Part shown: piece after piece, positions 8,817-17,142 of the stretch | How positions within the stretch are numbered: the first letter of the stretch is position 1 | Layout: each line of letters opens with the position of its first letter | NCBI RefSeq assembly: GCF_009811655.1 | Contig: NZ_BGJX01000024.1 | Coordinates: forward strand, 1-52,113 | From: Methylosinus sp. Ce-a6 | Lineage (GTDB): Bacteria > Pseudomonadota > Alphaproteobacteria > Rhizobiales > Beijerinckiaceae | Length of the DNA stretch: 52,113 nt | Direction: 5' to 3' | Notes under the pieces: generated by a model | Told to the model about the DNA's origin: nothing | Seen by the model: only the letters and a program-made list of their open reading frames with translations | Database searches by the model: none | Translations under genes and position numbers: made by a program

Positions 8817-11096
8817 GTGAGCGAGCGACGGCAATTATCCCAGTCCTATGGCGCGGCGGCGCTCGTCTTCTTGGCTGCTTCCGTCATCCTCGCTTTTCCT
8901 TGGGCGTCGGGCCGGGTCACCGTCCCCTGGGACGCCAAGGCGCATTTCCAGCCGCAATTCGCTTTCCTCGCCCATGCGCTGCATTCCGGCCAGTCGCCCT
9001 TCTGGACTCCCAATGTCTTCGCCGGCTCGCCGCAGCTGGCCGATCCGCAATCGCTGATCTTCTCGCCCTTCTTCCTTCTCGCCGCCTGGCTTTTTCCCGA
9101 GCCCTCCTTCGCGCTCGAGGACGGAATCGTCTTCGCCATGCTGGCGATGGGCGGCCTCGCCTTCATCGCCTATTTCCGCGACCGCAAATTCTCGGCGGAA
9201 GGCGCGCTCCTTTGCGCGCTCGCTTTCGCCTTCGGCGGCTCGGCCGCTTGGCGCATCCAGCATACGGGCCAGGTGATGAGCCTCGCCTGGTTTCCCGTGA
9301 CGCTCTTCCTGCTCGCCCGCGCGCTCGATCGCCGTTCGGCCCTCTGGGGCGCCTATGCGGGCGTTTCGGCCGCCTTTCTCGTGCTCGGGCGCGATCAGGT
9401 CGCCTTTCTCGAAGTCTTCGTGCTCTCGGCCTATGCGATCTTCCGCGTTTTTTCCGACGACGCCAAAATTTCGACCGCGGTCGCGCCGCTGCTAGCGGGC
9501 GCGGTCTGCGGGCTGGCCATCGTCGCCGCGCCGCTGGCTTTGACGATGGAGCTCGCGGCGCAATCCAACCGGCCGGCCATCGATCTCGAAGGCGCATTGC
9601 GCGGCTCGCTGCATCCGGCCTCGCTGCTCACTCTGGTTTCCGCCAATCTCTTCGGGACGGATGGGCCGCTGAAGGATTTCTGGGGACCGCCCGCGGCGAG
9701 CTTCGGCTCGCCTGATCTCTTCCTCGCCCGCAACATGTGCGACATCTATATGGGCGCGCTGCCGCTCGTCTCGCTCATCGCTCTGGCGCGGCATGGTCTG
9801 CCGTCGACGCGGGAGATCGCCTTCTTCTCGGCGGCGGCGGCGGTTCTGCTGCTTTATGCGCTCGGCCGTTTCACCCCGGCCTTCGCGCTGATGTTCCATG
9901 TTCCGGGCGTCGATCTCTTCCGCCGACCGGCCGACGCCACTTTCCCGCTCGGCGCGATCCTCTCCATTCTCGCAGGCTTCGGCCTTCATATCGCCGCCCA
10001 TGCGCCGACGAGGCCGCCGCTGCGTTTTCTCGCCGCGGCGCTCTTCGCGCTCTTCGCGCTCGCCGCGCTCGTCGCCTGGAGCAAGGATCATCTCACCGCC
10101 GCGCTCTTGCCGCTCGCAGAGAGCGCCGGTTTCGCGGCGCTGGCCTTTCTCCTCTTCGCCTTTGCGCCTCGGCTCGCGGCGCGCCGCTATGCGCTCATCG
10201 CCGCCGTCGGCGCGACGATGACGCTCGATCTCGCCTTCAACAATGGCCCGAACGAATCGACCGCGCTGCCGCCGGAGCAATTCGACGTGCTGCGCGCCGA
10301 CACGCAAAACGACACGATCGCTCTGCTGCGGGCGCGGCTCGCCGCGACCGCGGCGCCGGATCGGCGCGACCGCGTCGAGCTCGCCGGCATAGATTTCCAT
10401 TGGCCGAACGCTTCGCTCATCCACGGCTTCGATCAGGAGTTCGGCTATAATCCGGTGCGGCTGCGCCTGCTGGAAGAAGCGACGGGCGCCGGCGATCATC
10501 TCGCTCTGCCCGAGCAGCGCGTCTTCTCCAAGCTCTATCCCTCCTATCGCTCCACTCTCGCCGATCTCTTAGGGCTGCGCTTCATCGCGACAGGCGTTCC
10601 GATCGAGGAGATCGACAAGAATTTGAAGCCCGGCGACGTGGAATTCATCGCGCGCACCAAGGACGCTTATGTCTATGAGAACAAGCGGGCGCTGCCGCGC
10701 GTGCTGCTCGCCACCTGCGCCTCGCGCGTCGATTTCGCGCAGATGATCGAGGACGGCGTCTGGCCGGATCTCGACTATCGCGCCAGCGTGCTGCTGGAGG
10801 AGCCGCCCGTCTGCCGCCATTCGCATCCCGAGCCGGACGCAGCGAGCGGCGCGCGCATCCGCTCCTATACGAATACGGAAGTGGTGATCGACGCCGATGT
10901 TCCGCGGGGCGGCGGCTATGTGGTGCTGAACGACGTCTTCCATCCGTCCTGGACGGCGGAGGTGGACGGCGAGCGGGCGGAAATTCTGCCCGCCAATGTG
11001 ATGTTCCGCGCCGTCGCCGCGCCGCAGGGCAGGCATGAGGTGCGCTTCGTCTATCGGCCGTTCGAGGGGCTGTGGCGGCGGGTGACGGGGCGGTAG
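8817..11096 (+). CDS. YfhO-like multi-spanning membrane protein
   Basis: About 759 residues. It has a large membrane part with roughly a dozen hydrophobic segments, an outside-facing early loop WDAKAHFQPQFAFLAHALHS and SPFWTPNVFAGSPQLADPQS typical of the YfhO family, and a soluble C-terminal domain (GGGYVVLNDVFHPSWTAEVD). YfhO relatives help glycosylate teichoic acid in Firmicutes; in Gram-negatives the substrate is unknown, and a lipid-linked-sugar glycosyltransferase role is inference. I prefer the GTG at 8817 with GGAG 10 nt upstream; a TTG at 8754 would add 21 residues. It ends convergently with hemH at a shared inverted repeat. Confidence 0.8.
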   Translation: MSERRQLSQSYGAAALVFLAASVILAFPWASGRVTVPWDAKAHFQPQFAFLAHALHSGQSPFWTPNVFAGSPQLADPQSLIFSPFFLLAAWLFPEPSFALEDGIVFAMLAMGGLAFIAYFRDRKFSAEGALLCALAFAFGGSAAWRIQHTGQVMSLAWFPVTLFLLARALDRRSALWGAYAGVSAAFLVLGRDQVAFLEVFVLSAYAIFRVFSDDAKISTAVAPLLAGAVCGLAIVAAPLALTMELAAQSNRPAIDLEGALRGSLHPASLLTLVSANLFGTDGPLKDFWGPPAASFGSPDLFLARNMCDIYMGALPLVSLIALARHGLPSTREIAFFSAAAAVLLLYALGRFTPAFALMFHVPGVDLFRRPADATFPLGAILSILAGFGLHIAAHAPTRPPLRFLAAALFALFALAALVAWSKDHLTAALLPLAESAGFAALAFLLFAFAPRLAARRYALIAAVGATMTLDLAFNNGPNESTALPPEQFDVLRADTQNDTIALLRARLAATAAPDRRDRVELAGIDFHWPNASLIHGFDQEFGYNPVRLRLLEEATGAGDHLALPEQRVFSKLYPSYRSTLADLLGLRFIATGVPIEEIDKNLKPGDVEFIARTKDAYVYENKRALPRVLLATCASRVDFAQMIEDGVWPDLDYRASVLLEEPPVCRHSHPEPDAASGARIRSYTNTEVVIDADVPRGGGYVVLNDVFHPSWTAEVDGERAEILPANVMFRAVAAPQGRHEVRFVYRPFEGLWRRVTGR

Positions 11097-11107
11097 GGCA
11101 TTAGGGA

Positions 11108-11172
11108 ATGGGCAGTCGGCAGTGGGCATTAGGCACTAGCGCATTGCCTACTGCCTACCGCCGACTGCCCAT
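11108..11172. repeat. Inverted repeat between convergent yfhO-like and hemH genes
   Basis: Two 28-nt arms (11108-11135 and 11145-11172) are inverted copies with a few mismatches, made of GGCAGT/ACTGCC-type units. The right arm overlaps the hemH stop codon at 11148-11150 and encodes its last seven residues. It probably works as a bidirectional terminator. Confidence 0.75.
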
Positions 11173-12152
11173 CCCGACAATTCCCGCCGCGCGATCGTCT
11201 CGAGCGCGCGCAGCCCGTCCTCGCTGTCATTGAGACAATCGAGCCGCGCGAATTTCTCGCCGCCGCTCGTGAGAAAGGAATGGCGCAGCTCGACGCCGAT
11301 CTCCTCCAATGTCTCGAGGCAATCGGCGACGAAGCCCGGCGTCAGCACGGCGACGCGCTTTGCGCCGCTCTGCGCCAGCTCTCGCAGCACAGTCGCCGTA
11401 TAGGGGCCGGTCCATTGCGTGCGGCCGAAGCGCGATTGAAAGGCGAGGCGCAAACGCTCCGCCGGCATGTCGAGCGCCACGCGCAAAAGGTCGAGCGTCG
11501 CCTCGCAATGGCGGCGATAGGGATCGCCGCGATCGATCTGCGCTTGCGGCAGTCCATGAAAGGAGGCGATCAAAACCTCTGGCTCGAAATCCAGCGCCGC
11601 GAGCTGCGCGCGCGTCGAAGCGGCGAGCGCGTCTATATAGGCGGGATCGTCATAAAAAGGCGGGACGAAGCGCAATGTCGGCTGCACGCGCAGCCGCGCG
11701 AGGGCGCGCGCGGCCTCGTCGACGACGGAGGCGGTGGTCGATGCGGCATATTGCGGATAGAGCGGAAACAGCAGAATGCGCTCGCAGCCCTTCGCGCCGA
11801 GCGCGTCGATCTTCTCGCCGATCGAAGGCCCGGCGTAGCGCATGGCGAAATCGACGATGACGCCGTCGGCGGAAAAGCGCGGCGCGAGCCGCTCCGCCTG
11901 CGCGCGCGTGATCGTCTTCAGCGGGCCTTCGTCGCGCTCGACATTCCACACCGAGCGGTAGGCGCGGGCCGAGCGGCGCGGGCGAAAGGTGAGCACGAAG
12001 CTCTCGAGAATGGGACGCCACAGCAGCGGCGGAAGATCGACGACGCGGCGATCCGACAGAAACTCGCGCAGATAACGCCGCACCGACCGATAATCGGCGC
12101 CGCTCGGCGTGCCCAGATTGACGAGCAGAAAGCCGATGGGCGAAGCGCTCAT
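11148..12152 (-). CDS. hemH: Ferrochelatase
   Basis: 334 residues. Ferrochelatase inserts Fe2+ into protoporphyrin IX, the last step of haem synthesis. It has GFLLVNLGTPSG at the N-terminus, the catalytic His199 in ASFHGLPQ, and FVADCLETLEEIG with the conserved Glu near 280. Length is typical of alphaproteobacterial HemH. The gene's ATG overlaps the panB stop by 4 bp (ATGA), so it is translated from a panB-hemH mRNA. The last residues (WAVGGRQ) are encoded by an intergenic repeat and are probably not part of the ancestral protein. Confidence 0.95.
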   Translation of the reverse strand: MSASPIGFLLVNLGTPSGADYRSVRRYLREFLSDRRVVDLPPLLWRPILESFVLTFRPRRSARAYRSVWNVERDEGPLKTITRAQAERLAPRFSADGVIVDFAMRYAGPSIGEKIDALGAKGCERILLFPLYPQYAASTTASVVDEAARALARLRVQPTLRFVPPFYDDPAYIDALAASTRAQLAALDFEPEVLIASFHGLPQAQIDRGDPYRRHCEATLDLLRVALDMPAERLRLAFQSRFGRTQWTGPYTATVLRELAQSGAKRVAVLTPGFVADCLETLEEIGVELRHSFLTSGGEKFARLDCLNDSEDGLRALETIARRELSGWAVGGRQ

Positions 12153-12964
12153 GCGATGGTTTTCTCGAAGGCCGCGAGCTCCGCCGACTCCATGGAGAAG
12201 CCATTCTCCTCGGCCGGGAAGCGCCCCTCACGCACATCGCGCGCATAAGCCGCCACCGCGTCGCGCAGCGCCGCGCCGAGCTCCACATAGCGGCGATTGT
12301 GCTTGAAGTCGCGCGTTCCCAATGCGGCGAGATCATGCACGACGAGCACTTGCGCGTCGCAGGCGGCGCCCGCGCCTATGCCGATCGTCGGCGCGCGCAG
12401 GCGCTTGGTGATCTCGGCGGCGAGCTCGCGCGGGATGAGCTCGAGAACGATGAAATCCATTCCTGCGGCGTCCAGCGCCAGCGCGTCGGCGAGGAGCGCC
12501 GCCGCCGCTTCGGCCGTCCGGCCCTGGCGGCGCTTGCCTTGCTGATGCTGCGATTCGAGGCCGATGTGGCAGCACACGTCATAGCCTTCGCGCTTCAGCG
12601 CGGCGACGATCTGCGGCCGCGCACCCTCGAATTTCACGCAATCGGCGCCGGCGCGCGCGAGCCGCGCGGCGCTTTCCAGCGCTTGCGCTTCGGTCTCATA
12701 GGTCGCATAGGGAAGATCGCCGATGATATAGACGCTCGCCGCGCCGCGGCGCACGGCGGCGATGTGATGCGCCATATCGTCCAGCGTCACCTCGCGCTCG
12801 CTGGCGTAGCCCAGCACATTGGTGCCGACGCTGTCGCCGACCATGACGATATCGACGCCGGCCTCGACCTCGAGCCGCGCGGTCGGCGCGTCATAGGCGG
12901 TCAGCACGACGAATTTCTCGCCGCGCTTTTTCATGTTCGAAAATTCGGCCGCACGCGACGACAT
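12149..12964 (-). CDS. panB: 3-methyl-2-oxobutanoate hydroxymethyltransferase
   Basis: 271 residues. PanB makes ketopantoate from alpha-ketoisovalerate and methylene-tetrahydrofolate, the first step of pantothenate synthesis. Motifs are FVVLTAYDAPTARLEVEAG, VMVGDSVGTNVLGY with the Mg-binding Asp, GADCVKFEG and TIGIGAGAACDAQVLVVHD. It draws on the folate C1 pool also used by metF-metH in this window. It is co-transcribed with hemH (4-bp overlap). A perfect 26-bp inverted repeat stands just upstream and may insulate it from the lipoprotein gene. Confidence 0.96.
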   Translation of the reverse strand: MSSRAAEFSNMKKRGEKFVVLTAYDAPTARLEVEAGVDIVMVGDSVGTNVLGYASEREVTLDDMAHHIAAVRRGAASVYIIGDLPYATYETEAQALESAARLARAGADCVKFEGARPQIVAALKREGYDVCCHIGLESQHQQGKRRQGRTAEAAAALLADALALDAAGMDFIVLELIPRELAAEITKRLRAPTIGIGAGAACDAQVLVVHDLAALGTRDFKHNRRYVELGAALRDAVAAYARDVREGRFPAEENGFSMESAELAAFEKTIA

Positions 12965-12982
12965 TGGCTCACCCAGGTCTCT

Positions 12983-13041
12983 CTTCGTGTTCTTCGTGTC
13001 CTTGTGGTGAAAAGAACCACAAGGACACGAAGAACACGAAG
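12983..13041. repeat. Perfect 26-bp inverted repeat
   Basis: Arms 12983-13008 and 13016-13041 are exactly complementary with a 7-nt A-rich loop. Within each arm the unit CTTCGTGT/ACACGAAG is repeated. It lies between the small lipoprotein stop (13070) and the panB start (12964). It can serve as a terminator for the first or as a 5' structure on the second; no T run follows on either side. Confidence 0.85.
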
Positions 13042-13069
13042 ACGGTCCGCCTATACCCCAAACAGCCGC

Positions 13070-13192
13070 TCAGCGCGAGCAGGCGTGCGGCAGGGGAAGG
13101 CGGATGTCCTGGATGTCATGGCTGCATTTGTCGCAGCCGGCGAGCAGCGCATAGGCGAAGACGAGGCCCGCCAGAATCCCGAATTTGCGCAT
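13070..13192 (-). CDS. Small lipoprotein, 40 residues
   Basis: A short gene that fits well: MRKFGILAGLVFAYALLAGC is a lipoprotein signal peptide with a perfect lipobox (LLAGC). The predicted mature part is only 21 residues, begins CDKCSHD and ends HACSR, so it carries three cysteines including the lipidated one. GGAAGA lies about 7 nt before the ATG. No family is recognised. Neighbours are an L,D-transpeptidase upstream and panB downstream. A small outer-membrane or periplasmic lipoprotein, perhaps metal- or redox-related through its CxxC, is inference only. Confidence 0.65.
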   Translation of the reverse strand: MRKFGILAGLVFAYALLAGCDKCSHDIQDIRLPLPHACSR

Positions 13193-13264
13193 GACCGTCT
13201 TCCTCGAAACTCTGACGAACAACGATAAGGACACGGAGTTAATAGCTCGAGAAGAGCCGCGCTG

Positions 13265-13837
13265 TCATTTCAGCACCACCACGCGGGTCCCGACCTTGAC
13301 CCTGTCGTAGAGGTCGACGACGTCGCGATTGGTCATGCGGATGCAGCCGGAGGAGACGGCCTCGCCGATCGTGTCGCCCTCATTGGAGCCATGGATGCGA
13401 TAATCGCTGGAGCCGAGATAGAGCGCGCGGGCGCCCAGGGGATTGTCCTGGCCGCCCTCCATATGGCGGGGCAGGTCCGGCCGGCGCTTGAGCATGGCCG
13501 CCGGCGGGCGCCAGTCCGGCCATTCCTTCTTCGCGGTGATGGTCTTCACGCCCGACCAGGTGAAGCCCTCGCGGCCGACGCCGACGCCATATTCGATCGC
13601 TCGGGTAGGCCCCAGCACATAATAGAGCCGCCGCTCTTTCGTCGAGACGACGATCGTGCCCTTCTTATATTCGGGATGGCGCCAGGCGACGGTCTGGCTC
13701 TGGATGGACTGAAGGCGGAAATTGTTGACGAAATCCGCGACCGGGCCGCGATCCAGGAAATTGGCCGCCTGCGCCCCTCCCGCGAGGACGAGGCCGAAAA
13801 AGAGAGCTAGAGCCGAATACGCCTTGGTCCGAACCAT
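13265..13837 (-). CDS. Secreted L,D-transpeptidase (YkuD)
   Basis: 190 residues with a signal peptide ending near GGAQAA. The YkuD catalytic domain shows TIVVSTKERRLYYVL, YRIHGSNEG with His149 and VSSGCIRMTNRDVVDLYDRV with the nucleophile Cys165. Such enzymes make 3-3 cross-links in peptidoglycan or attach proteins to it in the periplasm. Length and compact layout (signal plus one YkuD domain, no LysM) match small alphaproteobacterial Ldts. It is followed by the small lipoprotein gene with a 72-bp gap; joint transcription is possible. Confidence 0.93.
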   Translation of the reverse strand: MVRTKAYSALALFFGLVLAGGAQAANFLDRGPVADFVNNFRLQSIQSQTVAWRHPEYKKGTIVVSTKERRLYYVLGPTRAIEYGVGVGREGFTWSGVKTITAKKEWPDWRPPAAMLKRRPDLPRHMEGGQDNPLGARALYLGSSDYRIHGSNEGDTIGEAVSSGCIRMTNRDVVDLYDRVKVGTRVVVLK

Positions 13838-14152
13838 TCCTTTCGGCCTCCCTGCCGTTTACGTCCGAGTCGTTTGTCGGGAGGAAATGCGGCCGAAATG
13901 GGAAGGCGCGCCGTCCGCCGTAACGGGTCGCGGACGCTCGGCCGACGAATCTCACGGGCGCGATAAATCGAGACTCGACGAATTCGCGGGAGTCGTGGTT
14001 TAATTTTACATTCGACTACCGTCTTCGCGGGCGCGAAGGACGAGAGTTGCGAGGAGGCCGCTTCGAAGCGCCCCTCGAAGATTGTTTGCAAGGGCGCTGA
14101 TCCGAGACGAAATCGATAATGAGGCGACAACGCCCAGAATGCGAGGCGCGCC
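13838..14152. other. Divergent intergenic region ldt/caddie
   Basis: 315 bp without a gene. It holds the divergent control regions of the L,D-transpeptidase and the caddie-tyrosinase pair. An AT-rich patch (GGTTTAATTTTACATTCG around 13998-14015) is the best promoter candidate, but I see no clear -35/-10 pair. Confidence 0.4.
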
Positions 14153-14560
14153 ATGGATGTGAAGAAGATCGCGGCCTCCGCCGCTCCCGCCGCGCTCGGC
14201 GAATATCTCGCGCGCGAGGCGGCGAAGACGCCCCATCATGTGCATGGCGCCGGCGACCATGGCGTGGAGACCGTCCGCGAGCAGGTCCATGATGGGCACA
14301 AAATCGTGATCCGCACGCGCTATGAGATCGAGGTGGACGGCAAGCCGCTGGCCGCGCCGATCGGCGTCGACGACCAAGGCCAGGTCCATTGCCATTCGCT
14401 GCCGAATTATCAGACGCTCTCGGCGGTCGATATGGTGAAGGCGCTCATCGACAATTTCCCCGATGATTTTCCCAAACGGGCGCCGCGGACCAAATCCGGC
14501 GCCGCGAAAAAACCGGCCGCAACGTCGAAGAAATCGTCCACGCCCAAGCATCATCACTGA
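14153..14560 (+). CDS. MelC1-like tyrosinase caddie (predicted copper chaperone)
   Basis: 135 residues, His-rich, ending in HHH. The central part resembles the Streptomyces MelC1 caddie: EQVHDGHKIVI, then YEIEVDGKPL, then VHCHSLPNYQTLSAVDMVKA, which match the MelC1 order 'Y-K-G-R-x-I / Y-x-V-x-I-D-G-x-x-L / H-Y ... A-A-R-x-A-V-D'. MelC1 delivers copper to tyrosinase and helps it fold. Unlike MelC1, this protein has no signal peptide, so it should act in the cytoplasm. The tyrosinase starts 24 bp downstream. The C-terminal tail is Lys/Ala/Ser-rich. The assignment rests on pattern and context, not on a search. Confidence 0.6.
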   Translation: MDVKKIAASAAPAALGEYLAREAAKTPHHVHGAGDHGVETVREQVHDGHKIVIRTRYEIEVDGKPLAAPIGVDDQGQVHCHSLPNYQTLSAVDMVKALIDNFPDDFPKRAPRTKSGAAKKPAATSKKSSTPKHHH

Positions 14561-14584
14561 TTTTCATCGACGCGGGAGAGCCCG

Positions 14585-15571
14585 ATGGCCGTCACGCGAA
14601 AGAATATTCTGACCGATCACGCTGTCCGCGACAAATTCATCCAGGGCGTTCTGGCGCTGAAACAGGAGCCTTCCGGACGCACGACCGCCGATTTCGGCAT
14701 TCCCGGGCGCGCGCAATCGGTCAACACTTACGATCTGTTTGTCGTCTGGCACCACACCGCGATGATGCGATTGACGCCCGCGGGCAACGCCGCGGGCCGC
14801 AACGCCGCGCATAGGGGGCCGATCTTCTGCCCGTGGCATCGCGTCATGCTCCTCTTGCTCGAGCAGAATTTCCAGCGCGTGCTCGGCGACGCGACATTCG
14901 GCCTTCCCTATTGGGACTGGGGCAAGGACGGCGACCTTCCTGCCGCGCGTCAGATCGCGGCGGATGTTTGGAAGGCGGATTGTCTCGGCGGGCAGGGGAG
15001 TCCGGTGGCGACGGGCCCTTTCGCCTATAAGGCCAGCGACCCCAAATCCTTTCGCGTCCGTGTCGTCGCCAATGTGTCCGGCGCGCTGACCGCGGTGAGT
15101 CGCGGTTTGAGGCGCCGCTTTGCGAGCTCCGACGCGCCGCTGCTGCCGACGAGCGTCCAGGTCGCCAACGCCCTCGCGCTCCCGACTTTCGACGCGCCGA
15201 GCTGGGACCCGTCGTCAGCGGGCTTCCGCAACCGGCTCGAGGGCTGGTCGGCCGACGCCGGCGCGCGATCGCCCTGGCTCCACAATCGCGTTCATGTCTG
15301 GGTCGGCGGCGACATGTCGCCCTCCACCTCGCCCAATGATCCGGTCTTCTACCTCAACCATTGCAATGTGGATCGCCTCTGGGAGGCTTGGCTCGCCCAT
15401 TACGGCCGCGCCTATGTTCCGGACCAGACGGCGCCCGCCTCGCTCGAGGGCCACCGCATCGACGATCCCATCGCCTCGCCGCTCGGCGCCAGCATGACGC
15501 CCCGCCAAGTGCTCGACCTTCGCGCGATCTATATCTACGACCGGCTCCCGCAGCCGGCCGGAACGGTGTGA
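14585..15571 (+). CDS. Tyrosinase (type 3 copper enzyme)
   Basis: 328 residues without a signal peptide. The CuA ligands are His57 (VVWHHT), His76 (AAHRGP) and His85 (CPWHR); the CuB ligands are His233 and His237 (WLHNRVHVW) and His259 (FYLNHCNVDRLWEAW). FGLPYWDWGKDGDLP is another family signature. It oxidises mono- or diphenols to quinones; the physiological substrate is unknown, and melanin formation or a modifying enzyme role are possible. GGGAG precedes the ATG. It follows the MelC1-like gene by 24 bp and is probably translated from the same mRNA. Cys260 lies next to CuB His259. Confidence 0.93.
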   Translation: MAVTRKNILTDHAVRDKFIQGVLALKQEPSGRTTADFGIPGRAQSVNTYDLFVVWHHTAMMRLTPAGNAAGRNAAHRGPIFCPWHRVMLLLLEQNFQRVLGDATFGLPYWDWGKDGDLPAARQIAADVWKADCLGGQGSPVATGPFAYKASDPKSFRVRVVANVSGALTAVSRGLRRRFASSDAPLLPTSVQVANALALPTFDAPSWDPSSAGFRNRLEGWSADAGARSPWLHNRVHVWVGGDMSPSTSPNDPVFYLNHCNVDRLWEAWLAHYGRAYVPDQTAPASLEGHRIDDPIASPLGASMTPRQVLDLRAIYIYDRLPQPAGTV

Positions 15572-15778
15572 GCCCGACTTGCATCCTGCGCCCACGCCGC
15601 TATAAAGCGCGCTTCGCGACGCTTCCGGCCGGGGGCTGAACGGAAGGCCTCCTCACAGAGGCGAGGGCTCGCCCGTCTTCCCGTGTCTCCGCCTTCGAAC
15701 TCCCTGTTCGAGCCTTTCCCAAGAGGCTCGGAGGGCTCTGCGCCGAGAGCGGCTCGCGTGAACAGGAAAGGCAAGAGA

Positions 15779-16225
15779 ATGGCTCTCTACGAGCATATCT
15801 ATCTTGCGCGTCAGGACGTCTCGCCCCAGCAGGTGGAAGCGCTGACGACGCAGTTCAAGGGCATCATCACCTCGCTCGGCGGCAAGGTGTCCAAGACCGA
15901 ATATTGGGGCGTCAAGTCCCTCGCCTATCGGATCAAGAAGAACCGCAAGGCGCATTTCACCCTGCTCAACATCGACGCCCCGCCGGCGGCCATCGCCGAG
16001 GTCGAGCGTCAGGAAGGCCTGAGCGAGGATATTCTGCGCTTCCTCACCCTGCGCGTCGACGCGCTGGAGGAGGGCCCCTCCGCGCAGCTTCGCAAGCGCG
16101 ACGACGATGATCGCGGCGACCGCCGCGGCCCCGGCGGCCCGCGCCCCGACCGTGGCGATAGAGGCGACAGGGGCGACCGCCGCCCGCGCCGTGACGAAGC
16201 CCGCGCCGAAGGAGAGACTTTCTAA
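15779..16225 (+). CDS. rpsF: 30S ribosomal protein S6
   Basis: 148 residues. [20 protein letters not shown] and [20 protein letters not shown] are the S6 core. The C-terminal ~45 residues form a disordered Asp/Arg/Gly tail ([13 protein letters not shown]...), common in alphaproteobacterial S6. The ATG at 15779 follows AGGAAAGG; the frame upstream is not coding. rpsR begins directly after the stop codon. The 207-bp leader contains GC-rich hairpins that may include an S6:S18 autoregulatory site, but I cannot fold it with certainty. Confidence 0.97.
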   Translation: MALYEHIYLARQDVSPQQVEALTTQFKGIITSLGGKVSKTEYWGVKSLAYRIKKNRKAHFTLLNIDAPPAAIAEVERQEGLSEDILRFLTLRVDALEEGPSAQLRKRDDDDRGDRRGPGGPRPDRGDRGDRGDRRPRRDEARAEGETF

Positions 16226-16462
16226 ATGAGCGCCGCAGCCCGCCGCCCCTTTTTCCGCCGCCGCAAGTCCTGCCCCTTCTCCGGAGCCAACGCTCCGAAG
16301 ATCGACTATAAGGACACGCGCCTGCTCTCGCGCTACATCTCCGAGCGCGGCAAGATCGTGCCTTCGCGCATCACGGCCGTCTCGGCCAAGAAGCAGCGCG
16401 AGCTGGCCCAGGCCATCAAGCGCGCCCGCTTCCTCGGCCTTCTGCCCTATGTGATCCGCTGA
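16226..16462 (+). CDS. rpsR: 30S ribosomal protein S18
   Basis: 78 residues. S18 partners S6 on the small subunit platform. [20 protein letters not shown] and [14 protein letters not shown] are the family signatures, and CPFSG is seen near the N-terminus. It starts at the base after the rpsF stop, so the two are translationally linked. A strong terminator follows at once, so rplI is not in this operon as it is in many bacteria. Confidence 0.98.
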   Translation: MSAAARRPFFRRRKSCPFSGANAPKIDYKDTRLLSRYISERGKIVPSRITAVSAKKQRELAQAIKRARFLGLLPYVIR

Positions 16463-16490
16463 TCCCTCGTCTCGGACGAGGGGGTTTCGA

Positions 16491-16517
16491 ACGGCCGCGC
16501 CTCGCGCGGCCGTTTTT
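16491..16517 (+). terminator. Rho-independent terminator after rpsR
   Basis: Perfect hairpin ACGGCCGCGC-CTC-GCGCGGCCGT followed by a T run. It closes the rpsF-rpsR transcript. Confidence 0.93.
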
Positions 16518-16597
16518 ATTTGTTGCCTTCATTGTCGGGCAAAGCTCCCGGCCGCGCCGAGGAGAATCGCCGAAGCTGTTTCGCGCGCCTTGGAATT

Positions 16598-16700
16598 AGA
16601 GCGTTTCCAGCGGAAGCGGACTTCAATTCGGCGTTGGAAACGCGTCAAAACAAAAGCCGAGAGTCTTTCCATGTTTCAATGAAACAGGGAAAGACTCTAG
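16598..16700 (+). repeat. Repeat family A, copy 1
   Basis: About 103 bp, starting AGAGCGTTTCCAGC and running through GCGTCAAAACAAAAGC to a hairpin GAGTCTTTCC...GGAAAGACTC. Other copies are at 20952-21053 (inverted), 25913-26011 and 29235-29339. This copy ends 34 bp before the membrane-protein start at 16735, with the hairpin facing the gene. Confidence 0.88.
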
Positions 16701-16734
16701 CGTCTCCGCCGCCATGACAATAAGGAGACGAAGG

Positions 16735-17142
16735 GTGGAAATTCTTCTCATCGGCGCTGCGGCCTGCATCGTCGCTCTCATCGCCAGCGCATGGCTCATG
16801 ACGCTCGCGAAATGGTTTCCGATCGGCGCCGTCGACGCATTCGTCATCGACTACAAGACGCTCATTCGCGCGCATATCGACTATGCGCTGATGGCCGCCC
16901 TCGCCGTCGCCTTCTACGGCTCCGGAGTCGAGCTGCCGATCGGCGCCTGCTGGTGCGTGGCGATCGGCGGCTTCACCAATCCGACCGTCTTCACCGTCGC
17001 CGCTTTCGATCCGACCTTCTGGGAGAAGGCGATCTGGAAAATCTACACGGCCCTCACTTTCGTCGCGACGTCCGTCGGCTTTCTCTGGATCGCCTACGCC
17101 TTTGTTCTTCACGCGCTGGCGCGCTGGCCCGGCGCGGCCTAG
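16735..17142 (+). CDS. Small integral membrane protein
   Basis: About 135 residues with four hydrophobic segments (around residues 3-25, 48-66, 72-92 and 106-128) and short polar loops. No family is recognised. The GTG at 16735 is preferred because AAGGAG lies 8 nt upstream; an ATG at 16714 would add seven mostly Arg residues and puts the ribosome site inside the gene. Its TAG stop is formed by the first three bases of an intergenic inverted repeat (17140-17178). A repeat of family A lies directly upstream. Confidence 0.7.
   Translation: MEILLIGAAACIVALIASAWLMTLAKWFPIGAVDAFVIDYKTLIRAHIDYALMAALAVAFYGSGVELPIGACWCVAIGGFTNPTVFTVAAFDPTFWEKAIWKIYTALTFVATSVGFLWIAYAFVLHALARWPGAA

Noticed and set aside
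15572..15778. S6:S18-binding leader structure upstream of rpsF
   Set aside because: GC-rich hairpins are present, but I could not find the expected bulged CCG arrangement with confidence, so it is not listed as a regulatory site.
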